DNA of 64,000 nucleotides. Source: Acetoanaerobium sticklandii (lineage in GTDB: Bacteria; Bacillota; Clostridia; Peptostreptococcales; Filifactoraceae). The notes beneath the pieces are model-generated. The model ran no database searches, was not told where the DNA came from, and worked only from the letters and a program-made list of their open reading frames with translations. The position numbers were made by a program, and so were the translations under genes. Shown one piece after another: positions 28,010 to 36,253 of the stretch. The DNA is taken from positions 327,501 through 391,500 of the forward strand of contig NC_014614.1 in NCBI RefSeq assembly GCF_000196455.1, given 5' to 3'. The first letter of the stretch is position 1; each line of letters opens with the position of its first letter.

Positions 28010-28992
28010 AAGTGGCATCACTATTTTGTGGTTGTGGTGGTACGGATGTAGGATTACTAGGGGGTTTTAAATTTTTAGATAATTCATATGCAAAAAACGA
28101 TATGGAGATTGTATATGCAAATGATATCGATATAAATGCATGTAGAATTTTTGAAGAAAATTTTGATATCATGCCTGACAACAGAGATATTCGCGAGGTA
28201 GCTTCTAATGAGTTGCCAGAATTTGATATACTCACAGGTGGATTCCCTTGTCAGTCATTTTCTATAGTAGCTCAAAATCCTAAGAGATTGGGTGTGAAGG
28301 ATGATAGAGGAAAATTATTTTTTGAAATGTGTAGAATTTTAAAAGATAGACAACCTATGTGTTTTGTTGCTGAAAATGTAAAAGGAATACTCTCAGCAAA
28401 TGATAAAGAGGCGTTCCCATTAATAATTAAAGAGTTTGAAGATAGTGGATATAACGTGAGTTATAAACTTATGAATTCAGTTAATTTTGGAGTTCCTCAA
28501 AAAAGAGAAAGAGTAATTATTATAGGTTTTAGAAAAGATTTAGAATTAGAATTTAATTTTCCTGAAGAGATAATAGCTAATGAGTGGGAATTTTTGAATT
28601 TGAGTATGGTGATTGAATCAGAAGTCTCCGAGAAATACTTTTTTAGTGAAAAAGCTGTACAAGGTATGTTAAAGAAAAGAGCAACTATGAACAAGGGAAG
28701 AGCTCAGGATATAAATAAACCTTGCAATACAGTGGGTGCGCATTTAGCGAAAGTTTCATTAAACAGTACTGACCCAGTCTTATTGATAGGTAGTAGGTAT
28801 AGAAGATTTACACCAAGAGAAGTTGCCAGAATTCAATCTTTTCCAGAAGAATTCGTTTTAGTTGGTAGTGAATCGGCGCAATATAGAGCATTAGGAAATG
28901 CTATTCCACCAGTTATGATTTGGTATGTAGGAAGGGCAGTTGTTGAAACCTTAGAAAAATTCTTGAATTCTCAGTTTAGGAAAATAGGATAG
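27997..28992 (+). CDS. DNA cytosine-5 methyltransferase 2
   Basis: A 331-residue C5 methyltransferase distinct from the first. Motif I ASLFCGCGGTDVG, GGFPCQSFS with catalytic Cys at residue 85, FVAENVKG, PQKRERVIIIGF, REVARIQSFPEEF and ALGNAIPP are visible. The target-recognition segment between motifs VIII and IX is short. Two C5 enzymes with one nuclease often serve an asymmetric site, one enzyme per strand; that is inference here. It is the last gene of the element before attR. Confidence 0.92.
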   Translation: MGKLKVASLFCGCGGTDVGLLGGFKFLDNSYAKNDMEIVYANDIDINACRIFEENFDIMPDNRDIREVASNELPEFDILTGGFPCQSFSIVAQNPKRLGVKDDRGKLFFEMCRILKDRQPMCFVAENVKGILSANDKEAFPLIIKEFEDSGYNVSYKLMNSVNFGVPQKRERVIIIGFRKDLELEFNFPEEIIANEWEFLNLSMVIESEVSEKYFFSEKAVQGMLKKRATMNKGRAQDINKPCNTVGAHLAKVSLNSTDPVLLIGSRYRRFTPREVARIQSFPEEFVLVGSESAQYRALGNAIPPVMIWYVGRAVVETLEKFLNSQFRKIG

Positions 28993-29167
28993 CTATTGAT
29001 AAACTAACATTTCGTTTGGAAAAAGAGTTGTTTTTAATGCTACTACTGACTCCATTTTGACTCCAAGAACTTTACCAGCAAAAATTATTTAAGACAAATT
29101 TGCGAATATAGTTAATAATATCTGTCAAGAAACAATCAAAAACACCATGATTATAGCTATGTGTATC

Positions 29168-29180
29168 GAGTGGGAATAGA
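29168..29180. repeat. attR: attR candidate, right end of element
   Basis: GAGTGGGAATAGA, an exact copy of the guaA 3' end at 16320-16332, lies outside any gene here and just before a terminator. Confidence 0.88.
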
Positions 29181-29186
29181 AAATCG

Positions 29187-29230
29187 AAACCGTGTATCCT
29201 TTTTAAATAAAAGAAGTACACGGGTTTTTT
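29187..29230 (+). terminator. Probable original guaA terminator
   Basis: CCGTGTA (29190-29196) pairs with TACACGG (29217-29223), followed by T6. It begins 7 bp past attR, where the native guaA terminator would lie if the element were excised. Confidence 0.82.
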
Positions 29231-29245
29231 GTATATTAAATCAAA

Positions 29246-30544
29246 TTACTTTAATCTATATATAACATTTTTACCTTTTCCAAGTTTCTCTATAATAGAG
29301 TTTTCTACCATATTTCTTAACAACTTGATAGCCATAGAACTTGAAATTGAAAGATTTTTTTCTATATCTGTTCTTTTGATATATTCATTTTCCTTTAACA
29401 TATTAACTATTAAATACTCCTTATCGCTCAAATTCTTTTCCAATTTAGATATTGATTTTTCTTTGAGGGTATTTGGAAGTGTTATTTTAAAAGCATTGCT
29501 AGATATTTCTATTTTAGGTTTTACATTATATTCATTATAGCTTTCTATTATCTTAGGGATGCCAGTTCCATATGCTTCAATTAATTTTAGGCGATAAAAA
29601 ATATTTGCAAGATTTCTATTTCTCAAAATAGATACCCCTAGCATGATATCATCTTCACTGAGGCCTTTAGTAAGGCCGCCTATAGTAACTATCTCTATTT
29701 TGTCATCAAATACACTTATTAATGTACTGCTGCTATAGGAGTATTCTTTGTGAACAATAGAATTTAAAAGAGCTTCTCTGAGGGCAATTTCAGGATACTC
29801 TCTTGTATCAGTTCTTTTAAGACCAGTTATTTCAGAATTAGTCCTATTATATCTATTTAAAAAAGAATATACGTCCTTCATTTGTTTTAACAAAGACCCT
29901 GAAAATTCAAATCTGTCCTTAAATATTTCCTTAGTGCTACCTTCAAACACTGCGGCTTTTATAGTGTGTGGACATTGCTCAGACAATAAAAGGCCTAGAT
30001 TTGTATATAATCCATACTCATCAATGATATTAAAAGTTCTCATTTGAGAGTGTTCAAACTTTATATTTGCATCCTCAAATTCTTTTTTTAAAAAATCAAA
30101 ATCAAGATTTTGATTCAAAGATCTAAGTTCTTCAAAGTTATCTCCATCAGTATCTCTAATCATTTTTAAAATGGCAGCATCAGTGGCAGGAACGGAAGAA
30201 GCCCCTTGTCTTACATAAACCCCTGAAGGCCGTATACCTTTGTCGGTCAAATAATAAGGAGAAGAAGCTCCTTTTTGCACATCAACAACAATTACATCCT
30301 TACCATCTATTTTTTCTACCAAGATAGAAGCAAATAGAGTTATATCTGGCTTTATAGAATCCCTTATGGAATTAGATAATTTCAAAATATCAGTGTCTAA
30401 TCTTTGTACTCCTAAAACCTTACCGTCATCATCTATTCCAATATAAATCTTACCACCAGAAGTATTAGCAAAGGCAATCACTGTTTTTAATATATCTTTA
30501 ACATATTCTTTTTTTAGTTCCAAGTGAATGCTTTCCTTAAACAT
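29246..30544 (-). CDS. AlbA_2/Schlafen-type ATP-binding transcriptional regulator
   Basis: A 432-residue protein. The N-terminal AlbA_2 (Schlafen core) domain shows FANTSGGKIYIGIDDDGKVLG near residue 25 and YVRQGASS near 120. The middle holds an ATPase-like REALLNSIVHKEYS and LIEAYGTGIPKIIESY (HATPase_c_4 type), and a C-terminal winged helix follows. Members are predicted DNA- or RNA-binding regulators. It lies just outside the element, converging on the guaA terminator. Function unknown. Confidence 0.82.
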   Translation of the reverse strand: MFKESIHLELKKEYVKDILKTVIAFANTSGGKIYIGIDDDGKVLGVQRLDTDILKLSNSIRDSIKPDITLFASILVEKIDGKDVIVVDVQKGASSPYYLTDKGIRPSGVYVRQGASSVPATDAAILKMIRDTDGDNFEELRSLNQNLDFDFLKKEFEDANIKFEHSQMRTFNIIDEYGLYTNLGLLLSEQCPHTIKAAVFEGSTKEIFKDRFEFSGSLLKQMKDVYSFLNRYNRTNSEITGLKRTDTREYPEIALREALLNSIVHKEYSYSSSTLISVFDDKIEIVTIGGLTKGLSEDDIMLGVSILRNRNLANIFYRLKLIEAYGTGIPKIIESYNEYNVKPKIEISSNAFKITLPNTLKEKSISKLEKNLSDKEYLIVNMLKENEYIKRTDIEKNLSISSSMAIKLLRNMVENSIIEKLGKGKNVIYRLK

Positions 30545-30835
30545 ATATTCTATACCTCGTTTTCATATTAATTTAAATATTCAAGTACATTCGAATACTA
30601 TTCGAACACCTTCTAACACTATTCTAATACTATATGTTAGTTTTAGCAAGATAGTATAGTATTGTACTATTTTTATTTTTCAGCATTATCAATATTTAAT
30701 TTTTATATATCTGAATTTAAGCTTTGTAAGCGACTAAGTAATCTCAGAATGTTTATCAAGGTAAAGGGTAGGGTAAAAGGAGAGATAATGCTTGGTATTT
30801 TAGAACAAAAGAATTTATAAGAGTAAGCAAATATA

Positions 30836-31099
30836 TTAATTTAGTCTTAAATATGAACCTAAAACTACTATAAGGAAAAAAATAATAAGACGATTGAACA
30901 TTAAAAATACGTTGAGAACAATAAAAGAAATTCTTTTATTGTATATAGAAATAAAGAAGCCAATGACACCTAAAATTGTAGCGTAATTAGATAAATCAAA
31001 ATTTCCATATAAGGTTATAGCTATTAAAAATAAACCAAGTAGCTCTAACAATGGGATTCCCTTTTGAAGATATAGGAATTTTTTTAAATAAATTTTCAT
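30836..31099 (-). CDS. Small membrane protein, unknown
   Basis: An 87-residue protein with about three hydrophobic segments (residues 16-32, 40-52, 58-82). The ATG at 31099 has GGGAG 10 bp upstream and is preferred to 31183. No family recognised. It is divergent from the broken CPBP gene. Confidence 0.5.
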   Translation of the reverse strand: MKIYLKKFLYLQKGIPLLELLGLFLIAITLYGNFDLSNYATILGVIGFFISIYNKRISFIVLNVFLMFNRLIIFFLIVVLGSYLRLN

Positions 31100-31259
31100 G
31101 ATATTCATCTCCCTGACTTTAAATATATATACTGAGCTAGTAAACTTCTTAGAGATTAATTTTACTATATCATAAAATAACATGTACTTAAATTACTCGA
31201 ACTTTTATTGTGGGGAATTGTTTTTTTAATATGACATATTGATATGAAGGAGTTATTAA

Positions 31260-31751
31260 ATGAGTTTTTTATATAAAGTTGATAAAGTTCTTAGAAATAT
31301 GAAGGTGTTCAAATTCGTTTTTAGCATGGTATTATTGACTTATCTAATATCATTTGCTCTTGTTCCTCTATTTTTATTATTTGATATTCCAGATATTGGT
31401 GGTTTCTCTATGGAGCAGTCAAATATAGAATTAGAATTTTTTCTAGTTGTTGTCATTGCCCCTATTATAGAAACGTTTCTATTTTAAACGTTATTTTTCT
31501 GGATACTATTGAAAATAAAATTTTTTCAGAAAAAAGTCATTTTAATAATTATTTTATCAGCTGTTGTTTTTGGAATATGCCATGGATATAGTAGCATATA
31601 TATTGTATATGGATTTTTAGGAGGTTTAGTATTCGCATATTCTTATTATGTATATATCAATAAAGATTATTCCTCGTTTTGGGTCGTTACATCTATACAT
31701 AGTATTAGAAATCTTATAGTTTTTATATATTCAATAATTTTGATGAACTAA
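31260..31751 (+). pseudogene. CPBP-family intramembrane protease, interrupted by in-frame TAA
   Basis: One 163-codon frame has TAA at 31485-31487 and is open on both sides. The stop falls right after APIIETFLF, where many CPBP relatives continue with Gln (CAA to TAA is one base). The second half keeps the GICHGYSS and TSIHSIRN motifs with the catalytic-type His residues. CPBP (Abi) proteases act in the membrane, some in bacteriocin immunity. GAAGGAG precedes the start. Without the second half the catalytic histidines are lost. Confidence 0.75.
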
Positions 31752-31892
31752 TTTAATAATTTCAGATATCTTCTTTGTGATTTTTAAATTCAAAGATACT
31801 TAAATATCTAAAGAAGAACGGAGCCATTATGAATAATCTAAAAACCCTAATATAAATAAACTCTATTCCAATGATTCGCCCAATGATTTATG

Positions 31893-31934
31893 AACCATGT
31901 AATCTTTTCAGATAAAAGTTTACATGGTTTTTTG
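31893..31934 (+). terminator. Terminator before zinc-ribbon gene
   Basis: AACCATGTAA (31893-31902) pairs with TTACATGGTT (31920-31929), then T-rich sequence. It closes the CPBP region. Confidence 0.85.
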
Positions 31935-32031
31935 TTTTTATCCTAGCAATAATGAATTGTGAATGCTTTACAATGATTAATCAGGGTATTTTATAAATAA
32001 TTAGGGCTATGAGAAGTGGGGAGGGGTTAGG

Positions 32032-34677
32032 ATGTTTTGTAGATACTGCGGAACCAAGATTCCAGATACAGCTAAATTCTGTAAAAATTGTGGAAAAGCT
32101 ACGTCAAAACAAGAAAAATCAAATGAACAGTTTGCTAACCAGGATTTTGAAAATAAAGAAAATCAAAATAATGTAAAAATATCGGAAAGTAAAGCCCCAT
32201 ATGAAACTTTAAATCAAAGAGAAGACTTAAATGAAAAAGAAAAATTAAATGAGATGAAAAAGCAAAAAACATATGAGAAAATAAATGACTATAAACCAAA
32301 AATAAATGATTCTAAAGAGATTTCGCCTAAAAAAACGGGAGGCTTCTTTAAAATTTTTGCACCTATAATGTCGCTAGCTCTTATAGGACTGCTTTTAAAT
32401 TACTTAATAGGTCCATTTAATATTCCTAAAATAGACGACTTTTCTTTTGCTAAGAAAACTATAGAAAATAATGAAAAACCTCAGGTGCTGCCAAAAGTAG
32501 AATACTCAGCATCTGAGCTAAAAGCTGAGTCTATGAAAGCAGTAGTTTCTCCCGAAAATCCAATGGCAAATCTAGAAGGAGTTATTGTAGATTTTGGAGA
32601 GTTCAATTTAAGTGAAGAAAAAAGTTTAGAAATTGTTAGTCTACCTTCGAAAATTGACGAAGTAGCAGGAGTGGAGTTTCAAGCCTACGATTTTAATTTA
32701 GAGGACATGAAGGAGTTTAATACCTTAGTTGATATTACTCTAAATTACAATCCAGAAGGATTAACAGAAGAAGAACAAGCAAAAACAATAACTATAGCAT
32801 GGTTTGATGAGAGCATAGAGCAGTGGATACCGATTTTATCTAGTGTAGATACTGAAAATAAAACTGTAACATTTTCAACTGAGCATTTTTCAATGTTTGC
32901 AATACTTAAAAACACTACAAATAAAGGAAAATCAGTATTTTACTATCCAAACAATGAGTATAAAGGGGTGACTACGCCTGTACTTGTCGATTCTGGAGCA
33001 CTTATTGACGTGCTTGATAAAGTGGATACTAAGCCCTTTGAATTGCTGTTAAGAGATAGGTCAGTTCCGACCAATGATGTCGTATCCACTGGAGCTAATT
33101 ACCTAAATATAATCACAGGAAGCGCTGATCAATTAGAAGCATTATCCAATGCCTTGCTCCCTAGCATAATGAGAGTAGGAGAATCAGTAAGTAATAGATT
33201 TGCTGGACTAGGAATAGCAGCAGTCTCTCTAAAAATTTCAAACCAGCTTTCTAGAGGAGTACCACTCAATACAGTGCTAAGAGATAATGCTTTCAATATA
33301 CTTGAAATAGCATTAATAGTAGCAGTCTCTGTCAAAGCATCCCCGTTTATAGCAGCGGCGGCAACAGCAGTTTGGATAGGAGGAATAGTTGACGAGCTAA
33401 CCTATGATCCAGAAGATATTACTTCATATTTAGACGATGTAGAGCGTGTGTATGACTATTTTAGTATGGAGCAAGTGACCTATAATTTTGATACCAAAAG
33501 TTGTGGATATATAATTCCAGTCCCAGGCAAAAAAGTAAAATTGAGAGAAAACGAATATATGCTATCCACCCAAGCAGACTGGGCTAGAGTACTATCAAAA
33601 ATTAGAAAGGACAACTTAGAATCGCCTCATCTTATTAAGGAAGAGGTGAATAAAGTAGTTGAAAGTTATAGTTCAGCATTTTGGAGAGCCTATGCAAAAG
33701 ACATGGCTGGTGTATTTTATTGGATAGATGGGAGAGCTTTGTTAAGGTCAAACCAATTAGCTGATACTTTAGAGTGGCCAAAGACAAATGAAAAATTACA
33801 AAAATATGCACAAAGAACAATAGTAAGAACCCATGATAGATTACAAACTGTATACAATGAGATGGCTAAAGTTGAAAACCATCAGCTAGGAGTACAATAC
33901 ACTCTGGCAGCTATGGATTTAGCAGAGTCTTTAAATCAAACAATATATTTTGAAGCTATAGACCCAAATTTGGAAAAACCAGGATTTGCAAAATCAGTTC
34001 ATGCAAGCAAATACTTTGAGCTTGAGTCAAATGGTTTTCATCAAGAAGATTTTGTGGCTAGCGAAAGACACGAGGATTCAAATATAGTATTTAGATGTAA
34101 CCTATATCACTATATATTGGCAGGCTCACCAAATCAGCTAGCAACCTATCCTTTTGCGCCGTCAGAAGCAGCAATACCAGTAAGGGATGGCTATATTGGA
34201 TTTAGCTTTACATCACCAAACACAAAAATTGAATTTCCATCTGAAATCCAGCAAGGAGAAATATTGGGACATTGGAGCATCTACTCTAACTACTCAAACA
34301 ACGGAGTATTTATACCACCTGGACTTTCCAAAGAAGGAGAAGAAAATTTTAAGAAAGAGCATGGTATAGTAGGAGAACCCGAAAGTAGAGGATTTAAAGT
34401 GGTATTTTATCCTGATGGTACCTTTTATGCAGAGGTAAGGTCAGCGGGGAATATTATAGATTCAAGCTTTTCTGGGACTTACAAAACAATGGAATATGAG
34501 GGAGCAAACAAGGGCACCTATTACTATCTAGCAGATATTGATGAAAGTACTATCATTAATAAAGGTCAAATGGTATATAGAAATGTAGGGGAAGGGCCAG
34601 ATTTGAAATTCTATTTTAGCGAAAAAGATGGCAAGAAATTGTTATTTGAAGAAACAACTCAAACATATTTAGAATAA
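32032..34677 (+). CDS. Zinc-ribbon membrane-anchored protein, 881 aa, unknown
   Basis: The N-terminus MFCRYCGTKIPDTAKFCKNCG is a four-Cys zinc ribbon (residues 1-23). A charged linker to about 105 and one membrane helix near 108-126 (IFAPIMSLALIGLLLNYLI) follow; the remaining 750 residues should be outside. Residues about 165-300 look like a beta domain ending FSTEHFSMFAIL; a helical region with GIAAVSLK and SVKASPFIAAAATAVWIGG follows, then a C-terminal beta region. GGGGAGGGG precedes the ATG. I do not recognise the family; the second zinc-ribbon gene at 37907 shares only the architecture. Confidence 0.7.
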   Translation: MFCRYCGTKIPDTAKFCKNCGKATSKQEKSNEQFANQDFENKENQNNVKISESKAPYETLNQREDLNEKEKLNEMKKQKTYEKINDYKPKINDSKEISPKKTGGFFKIFAPIMSLALIGLLLNYLIGPFNIPKIDDFSFAKKTIENNEKPQVLPKVEYSASELKAESMKAVVSPENPMANLEGVIVDFGEFNLSEEKSLEIVSLPSKIDEVAGVEFQAYDFNLEDMKEFNTLVDITLNYNPEGLTEEEQAKTITIAWFDESIEQWIPILSSVDTENKTVTFSTEHFSMFAILKNTTNKGKSVFYYPNNEYKGVTTPVLVDSGALIDVLDKVDTKPFELLLRDRSVPTNDVVSTGANYLNIITGSADQLEALSNALLPSIMRVGESVSNRFAGLGIAAVSLKISNQLSRGVPLNTVLRDNAFNILEIALIVAVSVKASPFIAAAATAVWIGGIVDELTYDPEDITSYLDDVERVYDYFSMEQVTYNFDTKSCGYIIPVPGKKVKLRENEYMLSTQADWARVLSKIRKDNLESPHLIKEEVNKVVESYSSAFWRAYAKDMAGVFYWIDGRALLRSNQLADTLEWPKTNEKLQKYAQRTIVRTHDRLQTVYNEMAKVENHQLGVQYTLAAMDLAESLNQTIYFEAIDPNLEKPGFAKSVHASKYFELESNGFHQEDFVASERHEDSNIVFRCNLYHYILAGSPNQLATYPFAPSEAAIPVRDGYIGFSFTSPNTKIEFPSEIQQGEILGHWSIYSNYSNNGVFIPPGLSKEGEENFKKEHGIVGEPESRGFKVVFYPDGTFYAEVRSAGNIIDSSFSGTYKTMEYEGANKGTYYYLADIDESTIINKGQMVYRNVGEGPDLKFYFSEKDGKKLLFEETTQTYLE

Positions 34678-34828
34678 TTAATTGAACCTATAGAACAATA
34701 CAGAATTCTCATGGATTCTGAAAACCTTTTATTAACAATAAGACCCCACGAGGTTTAAGATGCAAATCACTAACCAATGCTTTATAATATTATAGACAAA
34801 TAATATAAAGAATGGTTGATGAAAAACT

Positions 34829-36196
34829 ATGAAAACAAATAACTTGACACAGGGTAGTATTTTAAGCGCATTATTTAAACTAGCCATACCTATAATGGGA
34901 ACGTCTTTTGTTCAGATGGCTTACAATATGACGGATATGATTTGGGTGGGAAGAGTTGGCTCAAGAGCCGTAGCAGCAGTAGGAACAGCTGGATTTTTTA
35001 CTTGGCTTGCTATGGCTTTTATCCTTATACCAAAAATAGGTGCTGAGGTCGGAGTAGCTCAGTCTATAGGAAAAAACGATATGAAAGAGGCTAAGGTTTA
35101 TATCAAGCACACACTTCAAATGATAGTGGTAATTGCTCTGATATATGCACTTTCTCTTATAACATTTAGAAAACCTCTCATAGGATTTTTTAATCTAGGA
35201 GAACCAGATATAATCCAAAATGCAATTAATTATTTGGTGATTATATCCTTTGGACTTGTTTTTTATTTTATAAATCCAGTATTTACAGCTATTTTCAACG
35301 GCTACGGAGAAAGCAGAACTCCATTTATAATAAATTCAATCGGACTTTTAGTGAATATGGTACTAGACCCACTGCTTATTTTAGGACTAGGACCTATTCC
35401 AAGATTAGAGGTAGCTGGAGCAGCTATTGCAACTGTTATAGCGCAAGCAGTAGTTACTATAATATTTGTGCTAAATGTTAGGATGAGACCAGAACTTTTT
35501 TCAGGACTTAATCTTTTCAAAGCTCCAGATATGGCTCATATAAATAAAATTTTCAAGCTAGGACTTCCAGTCGCACTTCAAAGCGGATTATTTACTGTAT
35601 TTGCAATGGTAATAGCTAGAATAATAGCTCAGTGGGGACCGATTCCTATAGCTGTTCAGAAGGTAGGTTCTCAGATTGAGGCTGTTTCGTGGATGACAGC
35701 AGGAGGCTTTCAAACTGCGATGAGCACCTTTGTAGGACAAAACTATGGAGCAAAGAACTGGGACAGAATTTCAAAAGGATATATGGTTGGGCTAGCTATT
35801 ATGACAGTAATTGGAATATTTACAACAGGCTTGCTTTATTTTGGAGCTAGACCTATATTTTCAATATTTATCCCAGAGCCAGAGAGCATAAGCTATGGGG
35901 TAGTATACTTAAAAATACTAGCACTTTCTCAGTTTTTTATGTGCATAGAGCTAACTACAGCAGGGGCGTTTAATGGACTGGGAAATACAGTTCCACCATC
36001 GATAATAGGTATAATATTCAATGCTCTAAGAATACCAGGAGCACTCATACTTTCAGCTACTAGCCTTGGATTAAACGGTGTATGGTGGGCGATTAGCATT
36101 TCAAGTATATTTAAAGGAGTTATTTTAGCTACTTGGTATATGATACTGCTAAAAAAGTCAAATAAAGCTATTGGTGAGGTTGTTTTAGAGCCTTAA
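34829..36196 (+). CDS. MATE family efflux transporter
   Basis: A 455-residue membrane protein with about 12 helices. LFKLAIPIMGTSFVQMAYNMTDMIWVGRVG at the start and the repeat KLGLPVALQSGLFT in the second half are typical MATE halves. It exports cations or drugs by Na+ or H+ exchange. It is a different subfamily from the MATE gene at 10000 (NorM/DinF-like start). No leader structure was found. A pyrophosphatase gene follows 57 bp later. Confidence 0.9.
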   Translation: MKTNNLTQGSILSALFKLAIPIMGTSFVQMAYNMTDMIWVGRVGSRAVAAVGTAGFFTWLAMAFILIPKIGAEVGVAQSIGKNDMKEAKVYIKHTLQMIVVIALIYALSLITFRKPLIGFFNLGEPDIIQNAINYLVIISFGLVFYFINPVFTAIFNGYGESRTPFIINSIGLLVNMVLDPLLILGLGPIPRLEVAGAAIATVIAQAVVTIIFVLNVRMRPELFSGLNLFKAPDMAHINKIFKLGLPVALQSGLFTVFAMVIARIIAQWGPIPIAVQKVGSQIEAVSWMTAGGFQTAMSTFVGQNYGAKNWDRISKGYMVGLAIMTVIGIFTTGLLYFGARPIFSIFIPEPESISYGVVYLKILALSQFFMCIELTTAGAFNGLGNTVPPSIIGIIFNALRIPGALILSATSLGLNGVWWAISISSIFKGVILATWYMILLKKSNKAIGEVVLEP

Positions 36197-36253
36197 CTTT
36201 ATTTACTAAATGTATTACTAAGAAAATGAAAACTTTTATAAAAGGAGAAAATT

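Larger units (their letters stand above)
16320..29180. mobile_element. Integrative mobilizable element inserted in guaA 3' end
   Basis: A segment of about 12.9 kb bounded by the 13-bp direct repeat. It carries its own repressor, a possible excisionase, a tyrosine integrase, a primase-polymerase, a helicase, MobC and a MOBP relaxase, then DUF262 and restriction-modification cargo. There are no type IV secretion or coupling-protein genes, so transfer would need a helper. The DNA is more AT-rich than guaBA. A hairpin that looks like the chromosomal guaA terminator lies just past the right repeat. Confidence 0.88.

Noticed and set aside
34720..34757. Possible terminator AAACCTT..GAGGTTT after the 881-aa gene
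   Set aside because: The stem is short and has no T run.
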